A model generated the notes under the pieces. It saw only the letters and a list, made by a program, of their open reading frames with translations. It made no database searches and was not told the origin of the DNA. The translations under genes and the position numbers were made by a program. DNA of 64,000 bases from NCBI GenBank assembly GCA_013820875.1, contig JACDHS010000004.1:1-64000 (forward strand). The letters run 5' to 3'. This document shows, piece by piece, positions 53,870 to 63,476 of the stretch. The stretch's first letter is position 1. Every line of letters begins with the position of its first letter. This DNA is from Verrucomicrobiota bacterium. GTDB lineage: Bacteria > Verrucomicrobiota > Verrucomicrobiia > Limisphaerales > JACDHS01.

Positions 53870-56002
53870 ATGATTACACTGAAATCTATTCGAGGCGCCT
53901 TCTGCCTGGCATTAGGTTTGGCCCTGGCTATATTTTTTGAGAAACAAGGCCTCAAAGCAGACCATTTTATCACAATTTGGGCTCATCGTTTCTCTCAGGC
54001 GTTCGAAGACCCAGATACCCAGTGGCTGTTTGTAGTTTTTTGCGTTTCTTATTTCGTAGTCTTGTCCGCCCTTTTTCGCCCTTCGCAAAAGTCTGCTATT
54101 TTGGGTTGGACGCTAGGAGAACTATGGATTGCAGGGCTCCTTCTCGGGGTGCTTATTCCTTATGCCAGTAATTATTCAAATGCCTCGCAATCTACTGACG
54201 CTTTGATTGTTGTCGCAGGGTTGTGCATTGGCCGCGCCACCATCGTGGTTGCACAATTGATCACTCGGTCGGGTTATGCATCCATGCAAGCAATCGTTCT
54301 TGCTCTGCTTATGGTCTTTTTGGTAGCCGCCTGTCTTGGACATGGCCAGAGTGGCGATGTTTATCATTACCAAGGACAGCCCCGTTGGACCGGTCCCTGG
54401 CGGAACCCAAACACGTGCGGATTACTTATGGGCGTTGGATTTGCTCTTTCATTGGGGCTTTTGCTTAGGGGACGCAGACCGAAAAGTGCTGTTCTGGAAG
54501 AGCGACTGGAAACGATTGTTATATTAGCCGCAATTGTGATATTTGGCATTTGCCTCACGATCACATTCAGTCGTGGGGCTTGGGTTGGAACCTTTTGCGC
54601 AGTCATATATCTCTGCATTAAGCGATTAAGCTCCTCTACGATATCAATCGTTCCGGGTAGAGAGCGAATGCATAGAAATGGGCTGATATGCTGTATACTC
54701 GTTGTTGGAATTGGTGTGGCGGGTTGGAGCGGAACACGTTTGCTCACTCCAGACTCGCGGTTGGAGAAACGGCTCCAATCGTTTACTAACATCAACGATT
54801 TTTCTTGGCGCAATCGTGTTAGCACCTGGGTGGGAATGCTTCAGATGATTAGTGATCGTCCTGTTTCGGGTTTTGGATGGAAAGAAATGGAGGGTAGCTA
54901 TATCGATTATTACAGGCCTGTCGGTTTAAACGATGGACTTGCCGTACGGGTAAACAATTACCTTGGGGCTGCCGCCTCTGCGGGGATAGCGCTCCTTGCT
55001 TGTTTGGTGGGGTATATCTGCATTTCTTGGCCCGGAAATCGGCACCCCAGTGATCTCAAGGTAAAGAGTGGAACGTTCTGGGGCCGGGAGGATTGGCTTT
55101 TAGTGGTGGTTCAGGCCGGAGCCATTGTGTTTGTTGTAGGGTTTTGGTTTGACGGAGGGCTTTTTCAAATGGCCACGGCGGTTCCGTTTTGGTTGTTGCT
55201 TCAGATGCACGCGCTTAGATCTAAAGGCGTCGGCGAAAAGGAAATTGGAGGGAAGGATTCTCGCCCGAGTGCTGGAATTGTGGCGGAATTGTCGGATTCA
55301 GCAAAGGCATTGAAAAACTACTATATGCGGTGGCCTAAGACTCTGCGAGTTGTAATAACAATACCGGCAGTTCTAATCGGCATTTGCTTGATCTTACCTC
55401 CCCTGCAAATCCTTTTTGCGCGTTTCCATTCGCCTGCCAAGACAGTTGCGGTTCACGGAACTAACATTTCTGCAAGGGCTCATCTATCCGAGGTTTCCTC
55501 GGATTTTCTTACTTGTGTATGGGTTTCTGAGGATCGCAGGTTTTTCACGCATAGCGGTTTTGATTGGGAGGAAATCAGAAATGCAAGAGAAGAAGCAAAA
55601 CGCACCGGCAAGCCACCGCGAGGGGCTTCGACCATAACTCAACAATGTGCTCGTTCTTTGTACTTATGGCAGGGGCGGTCTTGGATACGAAAAGGATTGG
55701 AAGCTTATTACAGTATTTGGATGGAATTATTGCTTTCGAAGGTGCGAATTTTGGAGTTGTACGTCAATGTGATTGAGTTGGGGGATGGAATCTATGGAAT
55801 TGAAGCGGCGTCACAACATTATTATGGAGTATCTTCCGCTGAACTCACTCGAGAGCAGGCGGCGATGTTGGTGGCAATTATGCCAAATCCCAAGCAATGG
55901 GATCCGCTGAACCCTAACGAGCGTGTGCAGCGTCGTCAGGCTATGATTTTGCAGCGCACGGAACACGCGAAGTTTCCGCTCAGCCTGGAGGAGAAAAGAT
56001 AA
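53870..56002 (+). CDS. fusion: O-antigen ligase/polymerase membrane domain + GT51 peptidoglycan glycosyltransferase
   Basis: 710 aa. The first 460 residues form ten or more membrane helices with the Wzy/WaaL-type motifs WRNPNTCGLLM and FTFSRGAWVG. A further helix (about 489-516) leads into a GT51 (MtgA-like) domain with SEDRRFFTHSGFDW (catalytic Glu554), GASTITQQ, SKVRILELYVNVIELGDGIYGIEAA and EQAAMLVAIMPNP. This arrangement would couple glycan-chain polymerisation or ligation to peptidoglycan glycan synthesis in one protein. I do not recall a named protein with it. The next gene starts 1 base after its stop. Confidence 0.85.
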   Translation: MITLKSIRGAFCLALGLALAIFFEKQGLKADHFITIWAHRFSQAFEDPDTQWLFVVFCVSYFVVLSALFRPSQKSAILGWTLGELWIAGLLLGVLIPYASNYSNASQSTDALIVVAGLCIGRATIVVAQLITRSGYASMQAIVLALLMVFLVAACLGHGQSGDVYHYQGQPRWTGPWRNPNTCGLLMGVGFALSLGLLLRGRRPKSAVLEERLETIVILAAIVIFGICLTITFSRGAWVGTFCAVIYLCIKRLSSSTISIVPGRERMHRNGLICCILVVGIGVAGWSGTRLLTPDSRLEKRLQSFTNINDFSWRNRVSTWVGMLQMISDRPVSGFGWKEMEGSYIDYYRPVGLNDGLAVRVNNYLGAAASAGIALLACLVGYICISWPGNRHPSDLKVKSGTFWGREDWLLVVVQAGAIVFVVGFWFDGGLFQMATAVPFWLLLQMHALRSKGVGEKEIGGKDSRPSAGIVAELSDSAKALKNYYMRWPKTLRVVITIPAVLIGICLILPPLQILFARFHSPAKTVAVHGTNISARAHLSEVSSDFLTCVWVSEDRRFFTHSGFDWEEIRNAREEAKRTGKPPRGASTITQQCARSLYLWQGRSWIRKGLEAYYSIWMELLLSKVRILELYVNVIELGDGIYGIEAASQHYYGVSSAELTREQAAMLVAIMPNPKQWDPLNPNERVQRRQAMILQRTEHAKFPLSLEEKR

Positions 56003-56003
56003 T

Positions 56004-57368
56004 ATGGATCAGCTTTCACAAGGTCAGATTGAATTTGTTCGAAAGGAGAGAGTTTTCAAACGCGGGATGTCGTTGATCATCATTAATACGATACTCATTC
56101 TACTGGCATTGTTGCTGTCGGGATGCAGTCAGCAGGAAGGACGCGTTTTGAATGGTGATGATAATACCCCAATTGTGGGAGCAACCATTTATCATAATGG
56201 ACAGGTCGCCCAGTCAGACAATGAGGGGCGTTTTAAATTGAACAGGCCTGACCTGAATAAGCCTCTGCTGGTTAAGGCTGTTGGTTTTCGCCGAATATCT
56301 GTTCCATTGAAACGATACATTCGTCCCAACGCACGCCTGGAGAGCTTTCAGGCCAAGGCCGTTTACTTGTCTCACGCAGGTGTCGGTGCGGCCCATTTGC
56401 GTAATCCTGTGTTGGACCTGATAGCTGAAACAGATGTGAATGCGGTGGTGGTGGATGTCAAAGGGCAACGAGGATTATTTAGTTTCTCCTGGGAAATCCC
56501 AATAGGTCACCAAATCGGTGCCTTTTCAAAAATCACCATCGAAGATCCGGATGCATTTATTCACCAAATGCGCGAAAAGAACATTTACGTGATCGGACGT
56601 GTGTGCGTGTTCAAAGACGAGGCATTGGCCAACAACAAGTCGGAATGGGCCGCTATAGATCCGAAGAGCAACAAGCCATTTCGGGATACTGACAAAATTC
56701 CGTGGATGGATCCGTTCCGCAAAGAAGTTTGGGAATACAACCTGGCCATCGCGAAGGCTGCGGCTGAAGTAGGCTTCGATGAGATTCAATTTGATTATCT
56801 CCGTTTTCCCACTGCCCCCGTTAAGTATTCAAAAGAGAACACGAAAGAAGCTCGTGAAGGCGTCATAAAGGAATTTCTGGCAAAAGCACAAAAAGAACTG
56901 CAACCATATAATGTCTATCTCTCTGTAGCCACTTCTGGGATTTCCCTCTGGAAGCAGGGTGATGCCGATATTGGACAGGATCTTGCGATTATTGCGCCAT
57001 TAGTCGATTACATTTCGCCATATATTTTCCCCTCCGACTTACCCGCCGGAGCATTAAATCTGAAAACGAACGCTGCTGCGGTTCCGGGAGAAGCTGTCAC
57101 CGCCGCTTTGGAGATGGGAATTCAACGCATCGGCAATCAGCCGGAAAAAATTCGGCCTTGGCTGCAAAGCTTCAAAGACTATTCGCGTTTACGTCGAGAG
57201 TTTAAGGAGGAGGAAATTGCAGAGGAAATTGCAGCCTGTGCTGATGCCGGCACCGCTGGTTGGATATTCTTCAATCCTGAAAACAAATATCCTTATGTTT
57301 CTGGAGCCCTGGAGAAGGCGAAGCAGCATGTTTCGGGTAAAAACAAAATCGCCCAGGTCCAACCATGA
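56004..57368 (+). CDS. lipoprotein DUF4015 putative glycoside hydrolase, copy 1
   Basis: 454 aa. A lipobox (LLLSGC, Cys41) follows a hydrophobic segment; a start at 56067 would also give a good signal peptide. A carboxypeptidase-regulatory-like beta-domain (about 45-110, GRVLNGDDNTPIVGATIYHNG) precedes the DUF4015 barrel (about 115-440) with DVNAVVVDVKG, WMDPF and FDEIQFDYLRFP, typical putative catalytic strands of this family. The substrate is not known. It is followed by a paralogue with ATGA overlap. Confidence 0.82.
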   Translation: MDQLSQGQIEFVRKERVFKRGMSLIIINTILILLALLLSGCSQQEGRVLNGDDNTPIVGATIYHNGQVAQSDNEGRFKLNRPDLNKPLLVKAVGFRRISVPLKRYIRPNARLESFQAKAVYLSHAGVGAAHLRNPVLDLIAETDVNAVVVDVKGQRGLFSFSWEIPIGHQIGAFSKITIEDPDAFIHQMREKNIYVIGRVCVFKDEALANNKSEWAAIDPKSNKPFRDTDKIPWMDPFRKEVWEYNLAIAKAAAEVGFDEIQFDYLRFPTAPVKYSKENTKEAREGVIKEFLAKAQKELQPYNVYLSVATSGISLWKQGDADIGQDLAIIAPLVDYISPYIFPSDLPAGALNLKTNAAAVPGEAVTAALEMGIQRIGNQPEKIRPWLQSFKDYSRLRREFKEEEIAEEIAACADAGTAGWIFFNPENKYPYVSGALEKAKQHVSGKNKIAQVQP

Positions 57369-58702
57369 TTCATCGATTTCTCAAAACAGTTTTCTGGGGG
57401 ATAGTGGCTGTCAACCTGTTGACAGGATGCAGCCAGCACTCAGGAGTAGTGCTCGATGATTCCTCGCAAAAACCAATTGCTGGGGCGACTATCTTCCACA
57501 ACGGGAAAATGACGCTTTCAGGAGCGGACGGCGAGTTTGTCTTGAAACGGGTAAATTGGGAAAAGCCGGTTCTGGTCAAGGCATCTGGATTTCGCCGAAC
57601 ACAAACGAACCTGGCGCGTGAGGAACCGGTTCGCATCTCACTCGAGCCATTTGATGCAAAAGGAGTTTACCTGTCTTATTATGGTGTGCGGTCTGACACA
57701 GTGCGTGGGCGTGTTTTGCAGTTGATCGAAAACACGAGCATCAATGCAGTCGTCATTGATGTTAAGCCTGACGAAGGGACTCTCAGTTTTCAATGGAGCA
57801 TTCCGTTAGCGGAAAAGATCGGATCCATGTCGCGTCCCACAATTGATGATCCGGAAGAATTCATTGCGGAATTACATGCAAAGGGAATTTACGTCATCGG
57901 GCGCATTTCAGTTTTTAAAGATAACCTTCTCGCCAGCAAACGACCTGAGTGGACGATTCAAAGTGTGAAGACAGGGTCGCCGTATGCGGAACGAGACAAA
58001 ATGGCGTGGATGGATCCGTTTCGGACTGAGGTTTGGGATTATAACATCTCTGTTGCAAAAGCGGCTGCTGAGGCGGGCTTTGATGAAGTGCAATTTGATT
58101 ACGTTCGCTTTCCGGTGAACACAGGGCCAACGGTGGCGACCTATCGAAAAGAGTACAGTGCAGTAAACCGTGGAGAGGCGATTGTCGGCTTCCTTAAGAA
58201 AGCTTATCAGGAATTGCTTCCTTACAACGTCTTTGTCGCAGCCGATGTGTTTGGTATCACTTGTTGGTATGACGATGAAAGCGGCATCGGACAGCCCCTT
58301 AGAGAAATGTCTAAATGGGCCGATTATGTGTGTCCAATGGTGTATCCTTCCGGGTTTACAACGGGTTTTATGAATACTGACGAAAAGCCAGTAGCAATCC
58401 CTCGTGAAGTTATCTTGTGGTCCATGCAGAAAGCGCTTCCGATCGTTAATGGACAGCACAAAAAGCTTCGCCCGTGGCTTCAGAATTTCAAGGATTATGC
58501 ATACGACCGGCGTCAATTCACAGACCGCGAGATAGCGTTACAGATTTTTGCGTCTGACGAGGCCAACACGAGCGGTTGGTTACTCTGGGACGCAGGAAAT
58601 AAATACAATCACACGGCCGAGGCGTTGCAGCTTTTAGAAACTGGAAGCGTTTCTAATTTGCTAAACAAGCCACTAATCGCGGAACAAAAGGTATCTCAAT
58701 GA
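57365..58702 (+). CDS. lipoprotein DUF4015 putative glycoside hydrolase, copy 2
   Basis: 445 aa paralogue of the upstream gene: lipobox LLTGC near residue 21, the same beta-domain (PIAGATIFHNG) and the same barrel motifs (INAVVIDVKPDEG, WMDPF, FDEVQFDYVRFP, and CPMVYPSGF). Identity to copy 1 is roughly 45-50 percent by eye. The start overlaps the previous stop (ATGA), and its own stop overlaps the prepilin start the same way, so three genes are translationally coupled. A recent but diverged tandem duplication. Confidence 0.84.
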   Translation: MIHRFLKTVFWGIVAVNLLTGCSQHSGVVLDDSSQKPIAGATIFHNGKMTLSGADGEFVLKRVNWEKPVLVKASGFRRTQTNLAREEPVRISLEPFDAKGVYLSYYGVRSDTVRGRVLQLIENTSINAVVIDVKPDEGTLSFQWSIPLAEKIGSMSRPTIDDPEEFIAELHAKGIYVIGRISVFKDNLLASKRPEWTIQSVKTGSPYAERDKMAWMDPFRTEVWDYNISVAKAAAEAGFDEVQFDYVRFPVNTGPTVATYRKEYSAVNRGEAIVGFLKKAYQELLPYNVFVAADVFGITCWYDDESGIGQPLREMSKWADYVCPMVYPSGFTTGFMNTDEKPVAIPREVILWSMQKALPIVNGQHKKLRPWLQNFKDYAYDRRQFTDREIALQIFASDEANTSGWLLWDAGNKYNHTAEALQLLETGSVSNLLNKPLIAEQKVSQ

Positions 58703-59508
58703 AAAAGCGTCTAAGACCAGAACTGGCAATGACATTGATAGAACTGCTGGTCGTGATCGCAATTATTGCAATCCTGGCTGGATTGCTTCTGCCAGCTTTG
58801 GCTAAGAGTAAAGCAAAAGCTCAACAAGCCTCTTGCCTGGGAAATCTGCGCCAGCTAACCATGGCGTGGAAGATGTATGCCGACGAGAATGACGGAAGGT
58901 TCGTGCCGGTCTTTTACTTTCAAGCAGGAAAAATCAATTCCAACGCCTGGGTCCGGGGCAGCATGGACGATGATATATCCACCTATCCGCCGGTCGAACC
59001 GGGCATTTTGGATTCCACCAACGTAAATGGATTGCGGTTTGGTGGACTTTACAAATATCTAAATTCTCCGCGGGTTTATCGATGCCCAGCCGATAAAAGT
59101 GAAACGAATCGCGTTCAAAAAGTGAGGAGTTATTCGATCAACGGTTGGATGGGAGGCACTTATGTTGCCGGTCAAAGCAACTATTGGGTTTTTAAGAAGG
59201 AAGCCGATCTTGTCAATCCGTCGCCCTCCGCTGCCTGGGTGTTTTTGGATGAGCATGAGCGCAGCATTAACGACGGCTGGTTTGCTGTAGATATGAAGGG
59301 GAGTCGAGGTCTGCTGGACGCTCCAGCGGCTCGGCATAATTTCGGCTACGGCATCACTTTTGCCGACGGGCATTCAGAGATTTGGAAACTGGAAGATGGA
59401 CGCAGCCGCAATTGGGAATCACTGCCGATTAGTAATCGTCCGCGCAACCCTGATTGGGAAAAGTTAAGTGCAGCAACCACCAGCTTAAAGGAAGCGCCCG
59501 CAAATTAA
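58699..59508 (+). CDS. prepilin-like protein with H-X9-DG C-terminus
   Basis: 269 aa. The N-terminus MKKRLRPELA is followed by MTLIELLVVIAIIAILAGLL, a type IV prepilin segment in which the usual GFTLIE reads AMTLIE. The last third ends with the FADGHSEIWKL motif of the H-X9-DG family common in Planctomycetes and Verrucomicrobia. It is probably exported by a type II/IV-pilus-like machine. ATGA-coupled to the DUF4015 gene. Confidence 0.85.
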   Translation: MKKRLRPELAMTLIELLVVIAIIAILAGLLLPALAKSKAKAQQASCLGNLRQLTMAWKMYADENDGRFVPVFYFQAGKINSNAWVRGSMDDDISTYPPVEPGILDSTNVNGLRFGGLYKYLNSPRVYRCPADKSETNRVQKVRSYSINGWMGGTYVAGQSNYWVFKKEADLVNPSPSAAWVFLDEHERSINDGWFAVDMKGSRGLLDAPAARHNFGYGITFADGHSEIWKLEDGRSRNWESLPISNRPRNPDWEKLSAATTSLKEAPAN

Positions 59509-59522
59509 TTTCTTCTGTATCC

Positions 59523-61121
59523 GTGAACGAGATTTCCCAGGATGAAGTAAAAAGTGGTTCCACTCCAGCAGAAGGCCGACCTCGCAAGCTGCTGTTCTCT
59601 TCTGTCCACTTCATTGAAACCAAGAGCTTATGGATACCAGGTCTCCTGGTGCTCCTGTTTTTTGGGGCGCTTTTTTGGGCGAAAGCCAAAGATCCTTACA
59701 AACGAATCTGGTTCACACTCAAACCGGAAAACTGCCCGAAAGCCAAGGCTGTGGCGGTTCTTTCGAAACCGATTCGTCCAGTTCCCATAGTGATCTTCGC
59801 ACATGATCGGGGGGAGACACTGTTGAGCAGCGGTGTGGAACTGCGCCAGATGGCTGAAATGGGCATGGCCACCATCAACTTTGAGTATGATCAAAACAGC
59901 CGGGAAAACTTTAATGCCCAGTTCCTTCAACTTCATCGCTTTCTTCAAAGGCAGTCGTGGGCCAGAACGAATGATGTAGCCTGGATCGGCGCTGGGCTTG
60001 GAGCAGAATGGATGCTTCAGTTCGCGCTCGAGAACCAGACGCTTCAACCGCAGATGATGATTCAATTGGGAGGAAAGTGGTTTCCCGATTTAGGTGCCGC
60101 AACTACCCAATCCAATTTCCTCAAATCGCGGGTTTCGTTGTTTCACGGCGAAAATGACAATCTCGTCTCGGAGACCGAAGTGACGCGCCTGCGGGATTTT
60201 TTCGTGACGAACGGGGTCACTGCTGACTTGCGGATTGTGCGAGGGCAACAACATGATTTCGAACCAGACCGAACATTGTTCTTCCGGGTGCTTGGTGAGC
60301 ATTGCTTACAAGTGCTTGGTGGCGGCAATGCATTGGGAACATATCGTTCCATTGCATTATGGGATAAAAATGCAAAACCACTTCTGCTCTATTGGATTCC
60401 GGCAATCGCCTGGATTGGACTCTGGATTTATGTGAAGCGACGAAACCGCTCCCCTGCGCCCGGCGTTCCCTTGGCCTGGTGGGAGAACGGGTTGCGTTTC
60501 CTCGCAGTATTTCTCATGGTCCTGGCGTTGGGACGAAGTGCCATTCATCTACTCACGCCTCGATTCCAAGTTAGTCCATGGACTTTGTCGATCGCTGAAA
60601 AGTTCCTGATAATTCCAAAATGGAGGGAGGATTTCGATGCTGTAAAGCATCAATCCTACTGGTCGGACGAGCGTCTCAAAACTCTGCTAACCCACGTTGA
60701 ATTATCGAATTACAATCGCGAGTTAATCAATTGGAGAGTGGATGATCCAATCTATCGCGAATTCGTTTTGTCGCCGATCATTACCGGGGATGACAAAGAA
60801 CTGAATTGGCGTCGTTCACTCTGGGAAAGTTTTTATCCGCGCATTCGAAAGGAAAATTCCATTTTCTCTGCGGCGCGAATCATCGTCCGCCACCTGCGAG
60901 AACGTGTGACTATCTCGGGGGAGCAATATGATTATGGGATTGAAGGGATCTGGCTCAACCAGATTACCGATGCAACGGGATTTGAAATGATCTACGTGGC
61001 TGCAATGCGCTCGGCAGGAATTGCGGCGCGCCTGAACACGGCAGGACGCGCCGAATTTTGGGACGATGTCTCCTGGCAACTCGCGCCACGGCCTGCGATT
61101 GAGCAGTTGGATAAACTGTAA
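59523..61121 (+). CDS. alpha/beta-hydrolase-like + transglutaminase-like membrane protein, both sites degenerate
   Basis: 532 aa from GTG at 59523, 14 bases after the prepilin stop. A membrane helix at about 30-50 is followed by a dienelactone-hydrolase-like domain (about 60-260) whose nucleophile elbow reads GAGLGAE instead of G-x-S-x-G, although HGENDN and QQHDF retain the Asp and His positions. Two further membrane helices follow (about 280-300 and 330-350). The C-terminal region has transglutaminase-like features (MRSAGIAARL) but no Cys or catalytic His is evident. Both halves may be pseudoenzymes, perhaps binding roles. Confidence 0.65.
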   Translation: MNEISQDEVKSGSTPAEGRPRKLLFSSVHFIETKSLWIPGLLVLLFFGALFWAKAKDPYKRIWFTLKPENCPKAKAVAVLSKPIRPVPIVIFAHDRGETLLSSGVELRQMAEMGMATINFEYDQNSRENFNAQFLQLHRFLQRQSWARTNDVAWIGAGLGAEWMLQFALENQTLQPQMMIQLGGKWFPDLGAATTQSNFLKSRVSLFHGENDNLVSETEVTRLRDFFVTNGVTADLRIVRGQQHDFEPDRTLFFRVLGEHCLQVLGGGNALGTYRSIALWDKNAKPLLLYWIPAIAWIGLWIYVKRRNRSPAPGVPLAWWENGLRFLAVFLMVLALGRSAIHLLTPRFQVSPWTLSIAEKFLIIPKWREDFDAVKHQSYWSDERLKTLLTHVELSNYNRELINWRVDDPIYREFVLSPIITGDDKELNWRRSLWESFYPRIRKENSIFSAARIIVRHLRERVTISGEQYDYGIEGIWLNQITDATGFEMIYVAAMRSAGIAARLNTAGRAEFWDDVSWQLAPRPAIEQLDKL

Positions 61122-61136
61122 TCGGGTGTTCTTGAA

Positions 61137-62321
61137 ATGAAAAAGATACTCAGAGAAGCCTTTGTAATTCTGATTATTGGAATCCTTGGAAGTTCTGCCA
61201 CTCTTCTTGCACGCGAGCCTTTCGTTCCAGGCAAACTCGAAGAAATTGACACCACGATCAATGAAGCCATAGCCAAAAGGAAACTTCCAGGAGCCGTTTT
61301 CTGGCTGGAATCCGATGGGCAATCCTATCAGCGGGTGTATGGGCACCGAATGGTTGCTCCTATCAAGGAGGATCTCGCCGAGGATACCATTTTCGATGCA
61401 GCATCCCTTACGAAAGTCATCGCTACCACGCCAGCCATCATGGTGCTGGTACAGCGCGGCTCGGTGAAACTGGATGAACCTGTTAAAACTTATCTCCAGG
61501 AGTTCCAGGGAGATGGGCGCGACTCTATCACCGTGCGACACCTTCTGGCGCATACGTCTGGGCTGACTCCCGGATTCGATCCCAAGCTTGTCTGGGAAGG
61601 TTACGCGGGAGCGATCCAGATGGCTTGCCTCGAGCGGCCAGGTTCATCGCCCGGCACAAAGATTCGCTATAGCGATGTGAATTTCATTCTCCTGGGCGAA
61701 ATCGTTCAACGTGTCAGTCAAATGCAATTGAACCATTTTGTTATCCGGGAGATTTACCGTCCACTGCAGATGTGGGACACCGGTTACCTTCCTTCCGCAA
61801 AAAAGAGGGCACTGGTTGCGCCGACCGAAAGAGGTTTGCACCAGGGGATCGTACACGATCCAACCGCCCGAAAAATGGGGGGAGTTGCTGGTCATGCCGG
61901 CGTTTTTACCACTGCCACCAATCTAGCGCGATTTGCCCGTATGCTATTGAATGATGGCGAGCTGTCCGGCGTGCGTATTTTCAAGCCGGAAACAGTCCAA
62001 CTCATGATCCAGACGCATACACCCGATTCGCTGACACAAAAGAGAGGTTTAGGATGGGATATTGATACCGGCTTCAGCCATCCTCGCGGCGCCTTGTTCC
62101 CGATTGGATCCTATGGTCATACTGGTTTTACAGGCACTTCTATTTGGATAGATCCTTTCTCGAAAACTTTTTGGATTCTTTTGTCGAGCCGACTTCATCC
62201 CAATGGTTCCGGAAACATCATGACGCTGCAACGCGAGCTCGGCACTCTCTCCGCAGAAGCAATCACCCATTTTGATTTTCAACATTTGAAACCGGTCAAT
62301 CACTCAGTGGCAACCGATTGA
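61137..62321 (+). CDS. beta-lactamase-family serine hydrolase
   Basis: 394 aa. Signal peptide (to about residue 25), then the class C beta-lactamase/D-aminopeptidase fold: SLTK (SxxK), YSDVN (YxN), and HTGFTG (KTG-like). The family includes esterases, D-amino-peptidases and penicillin-binding relatives. It starts 15 bases after the previous gene and is the last of the envelope run. Its actual substrate is unknown, but the neighbours point to the cell wall. Confidence 0.88.
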   Translation: MKKILREAFVILIIGILGSSATLLAREPFVPGKLEEIDTTINEAIAKRKLPGAVFWLESDGQSYQRVYGHRMVAPIKEDLAEDTIFDAASLTKVIATTPAIMVLVQRGSVKLDEPVKTYLQEFQGDGRDSITVRHLLAHTSGLTPGFDPKLVWEGYAGAIQMACLERPGSSPGTKIRYSDVNFILLGEIVQRVSQMQLNHFVIREIYRPLQMWDTGYLPSAKKRALVAPTERGLHQGIVHDPTARKMGGVAGHAGVFTTATNLARFARMLLNDGELSGVRIFKPETVQLMIQTHTPDSLTQKRGLGWDIDTGFSHPRGALFPIGSYGHTGFTGTSIWIDPFSKTFWILLSSRLHPNGSGNIMTLQRELGTLSAEAITHFDFQHLKPVNHSVATD

Positions 62322-62415
62322 TCGGTTCCCTTCCTGGGCAGGACTCGGCTTGACTTGGATCACACGCGGAAAAAATTTCTCTAGGCTCTGTGCGCCGCTG
62401 TGGCAGATTCGGTGC

Positions 62416-63459
62416 ATGTTGACGAAGGAAAGCATCACAGAGGCGCTGAAGACTGTTAAATATCCGGGTTACTCCCGCGACATTGTTTCATTTGGACTAA
62501 TCAAAAATGTGGCGTTGCACGAAGGTGACGTGGTCGTTTCCCTCCAGCTTTCCACCCCCAGCAATGATGTCGCCGCACAATTGAAGCGCGAAGCGGAATT
62601 AGCCCTGCAGAATCTTCCGGGAATCAAGACGGCAAAAGTGGATGTCATGATGCCGAGCGCGCAACAAGTCGCCGCTGCCACCAATACGATGGCAGGGCAA
62701 GCGAAGGTTCCAGGTGTCAAACGAATCGTCGCCATTGCCTCGGGCAAAGGTGGCGTCGGTAAATCAACCGTTTCAGTGAACCTGGCCTGCGCGTTGCAAC
62801 AGCTCGGGGCCAAGGTGGGTTTGCTCGATTGCGATATCTACGGGCCGAGTATTCCGCTCATGATGGGGGTTCACGAAAAACCGCAGGTCACGGACGATGA
62901 ACGCCTGATCCCGCCGCAGAATTACGGGGTCAAGCTGATGAGCATGGGCTTCCTGGTGGAAGGTGATCAACCGGTCATCTGGCGTGGGCCAATGATTGTA
63001 AAGACGATCCAACAATTTTTGTTTGTCGTTGATTGGGGTGATCTCGACTACCTCCTCGTCGATTTGCCGCCCGGCACCGGCGATGCCCAACTGACGCTAT
63101 GCCAGACGGTGCCGCTCGACGGTGGCGTCATTGTGACCACCCCGCAGGAAGCTTCGCTCGGCGTCGTGCGCAAGGGCGTCGCCATGTTTGAAAAGGTGAA
63201 TGTGCCGATTCTTGGGATTGTGGAGAATATGAGTTACTTCACCACGCCTAATGGTGAACGGGTCGAAATCTTCGGCCACGGCGGCGGACGCTACGAAGCG
63301 GCCCGCAAAGAAGTTAATTTCCTCGGCGAAGTTCCCATCTTTACCGAAATCCGCATCGGCGGCGATGAAGGACGCCCGATCACGGTAAAAGATCCAAAGA
63401 GCGCCCCGGCGCAATGCTTCATGAAGGTAGCTGAGGAACTGCGGAAAATTCTTGGGTAA
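62416..63459 (+). CDS. mrp: Mrp/NBP35-type iron-sulfur cluster carrier ATPase
   Basis: 347 aa from the ATG at 62416 (MLTKESI); an upstream frame extension is not family-like. An N-terminal MIP18/DUF59 domain (about 1-85) is followed by the P-loop ATPase with GKGGVGKST, DCDIYGPSIPLMMG, and VDLPPGTGDAQLTL. These proteins carry Fe-S clusters to apo-proteins, and complex I needs such carriers. It is the last gene before array D. Confidence 0.93.
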   Translation: MLTKESITEALKTVKYPGYSRDIVSFGLIKNVALHEGDVVVSLQLSTPSNDVAAQLKREAELALQNLPGIKTAKVDVMMPSAQQVAAATNTMAGQAKVPGVKRIVAIASGKGGVGKSTVSVNLACALQQLGAKVGLLDCDIYGPSIPLMMGVHEKPQVTDDERLIPPQNYGVKLMSMGFLVEGDQPVIWRGPMIVKTIQQFLFVVDWGDLDYLLVDLPPGTGDAQLTLCQTVPLDGGVIVTTPQEASLGVVRKGVAMFEKVNVPILGIVENMSYFTTPNGERVEIFGHGGGRYEAARKEVNFLGEVPIFTEIRIGGDEGRPITVKDPKSAPAQCFMKVAEELRKILG

Positions 63460-63476
63460 TCCGGCAGTTGCTTGCT

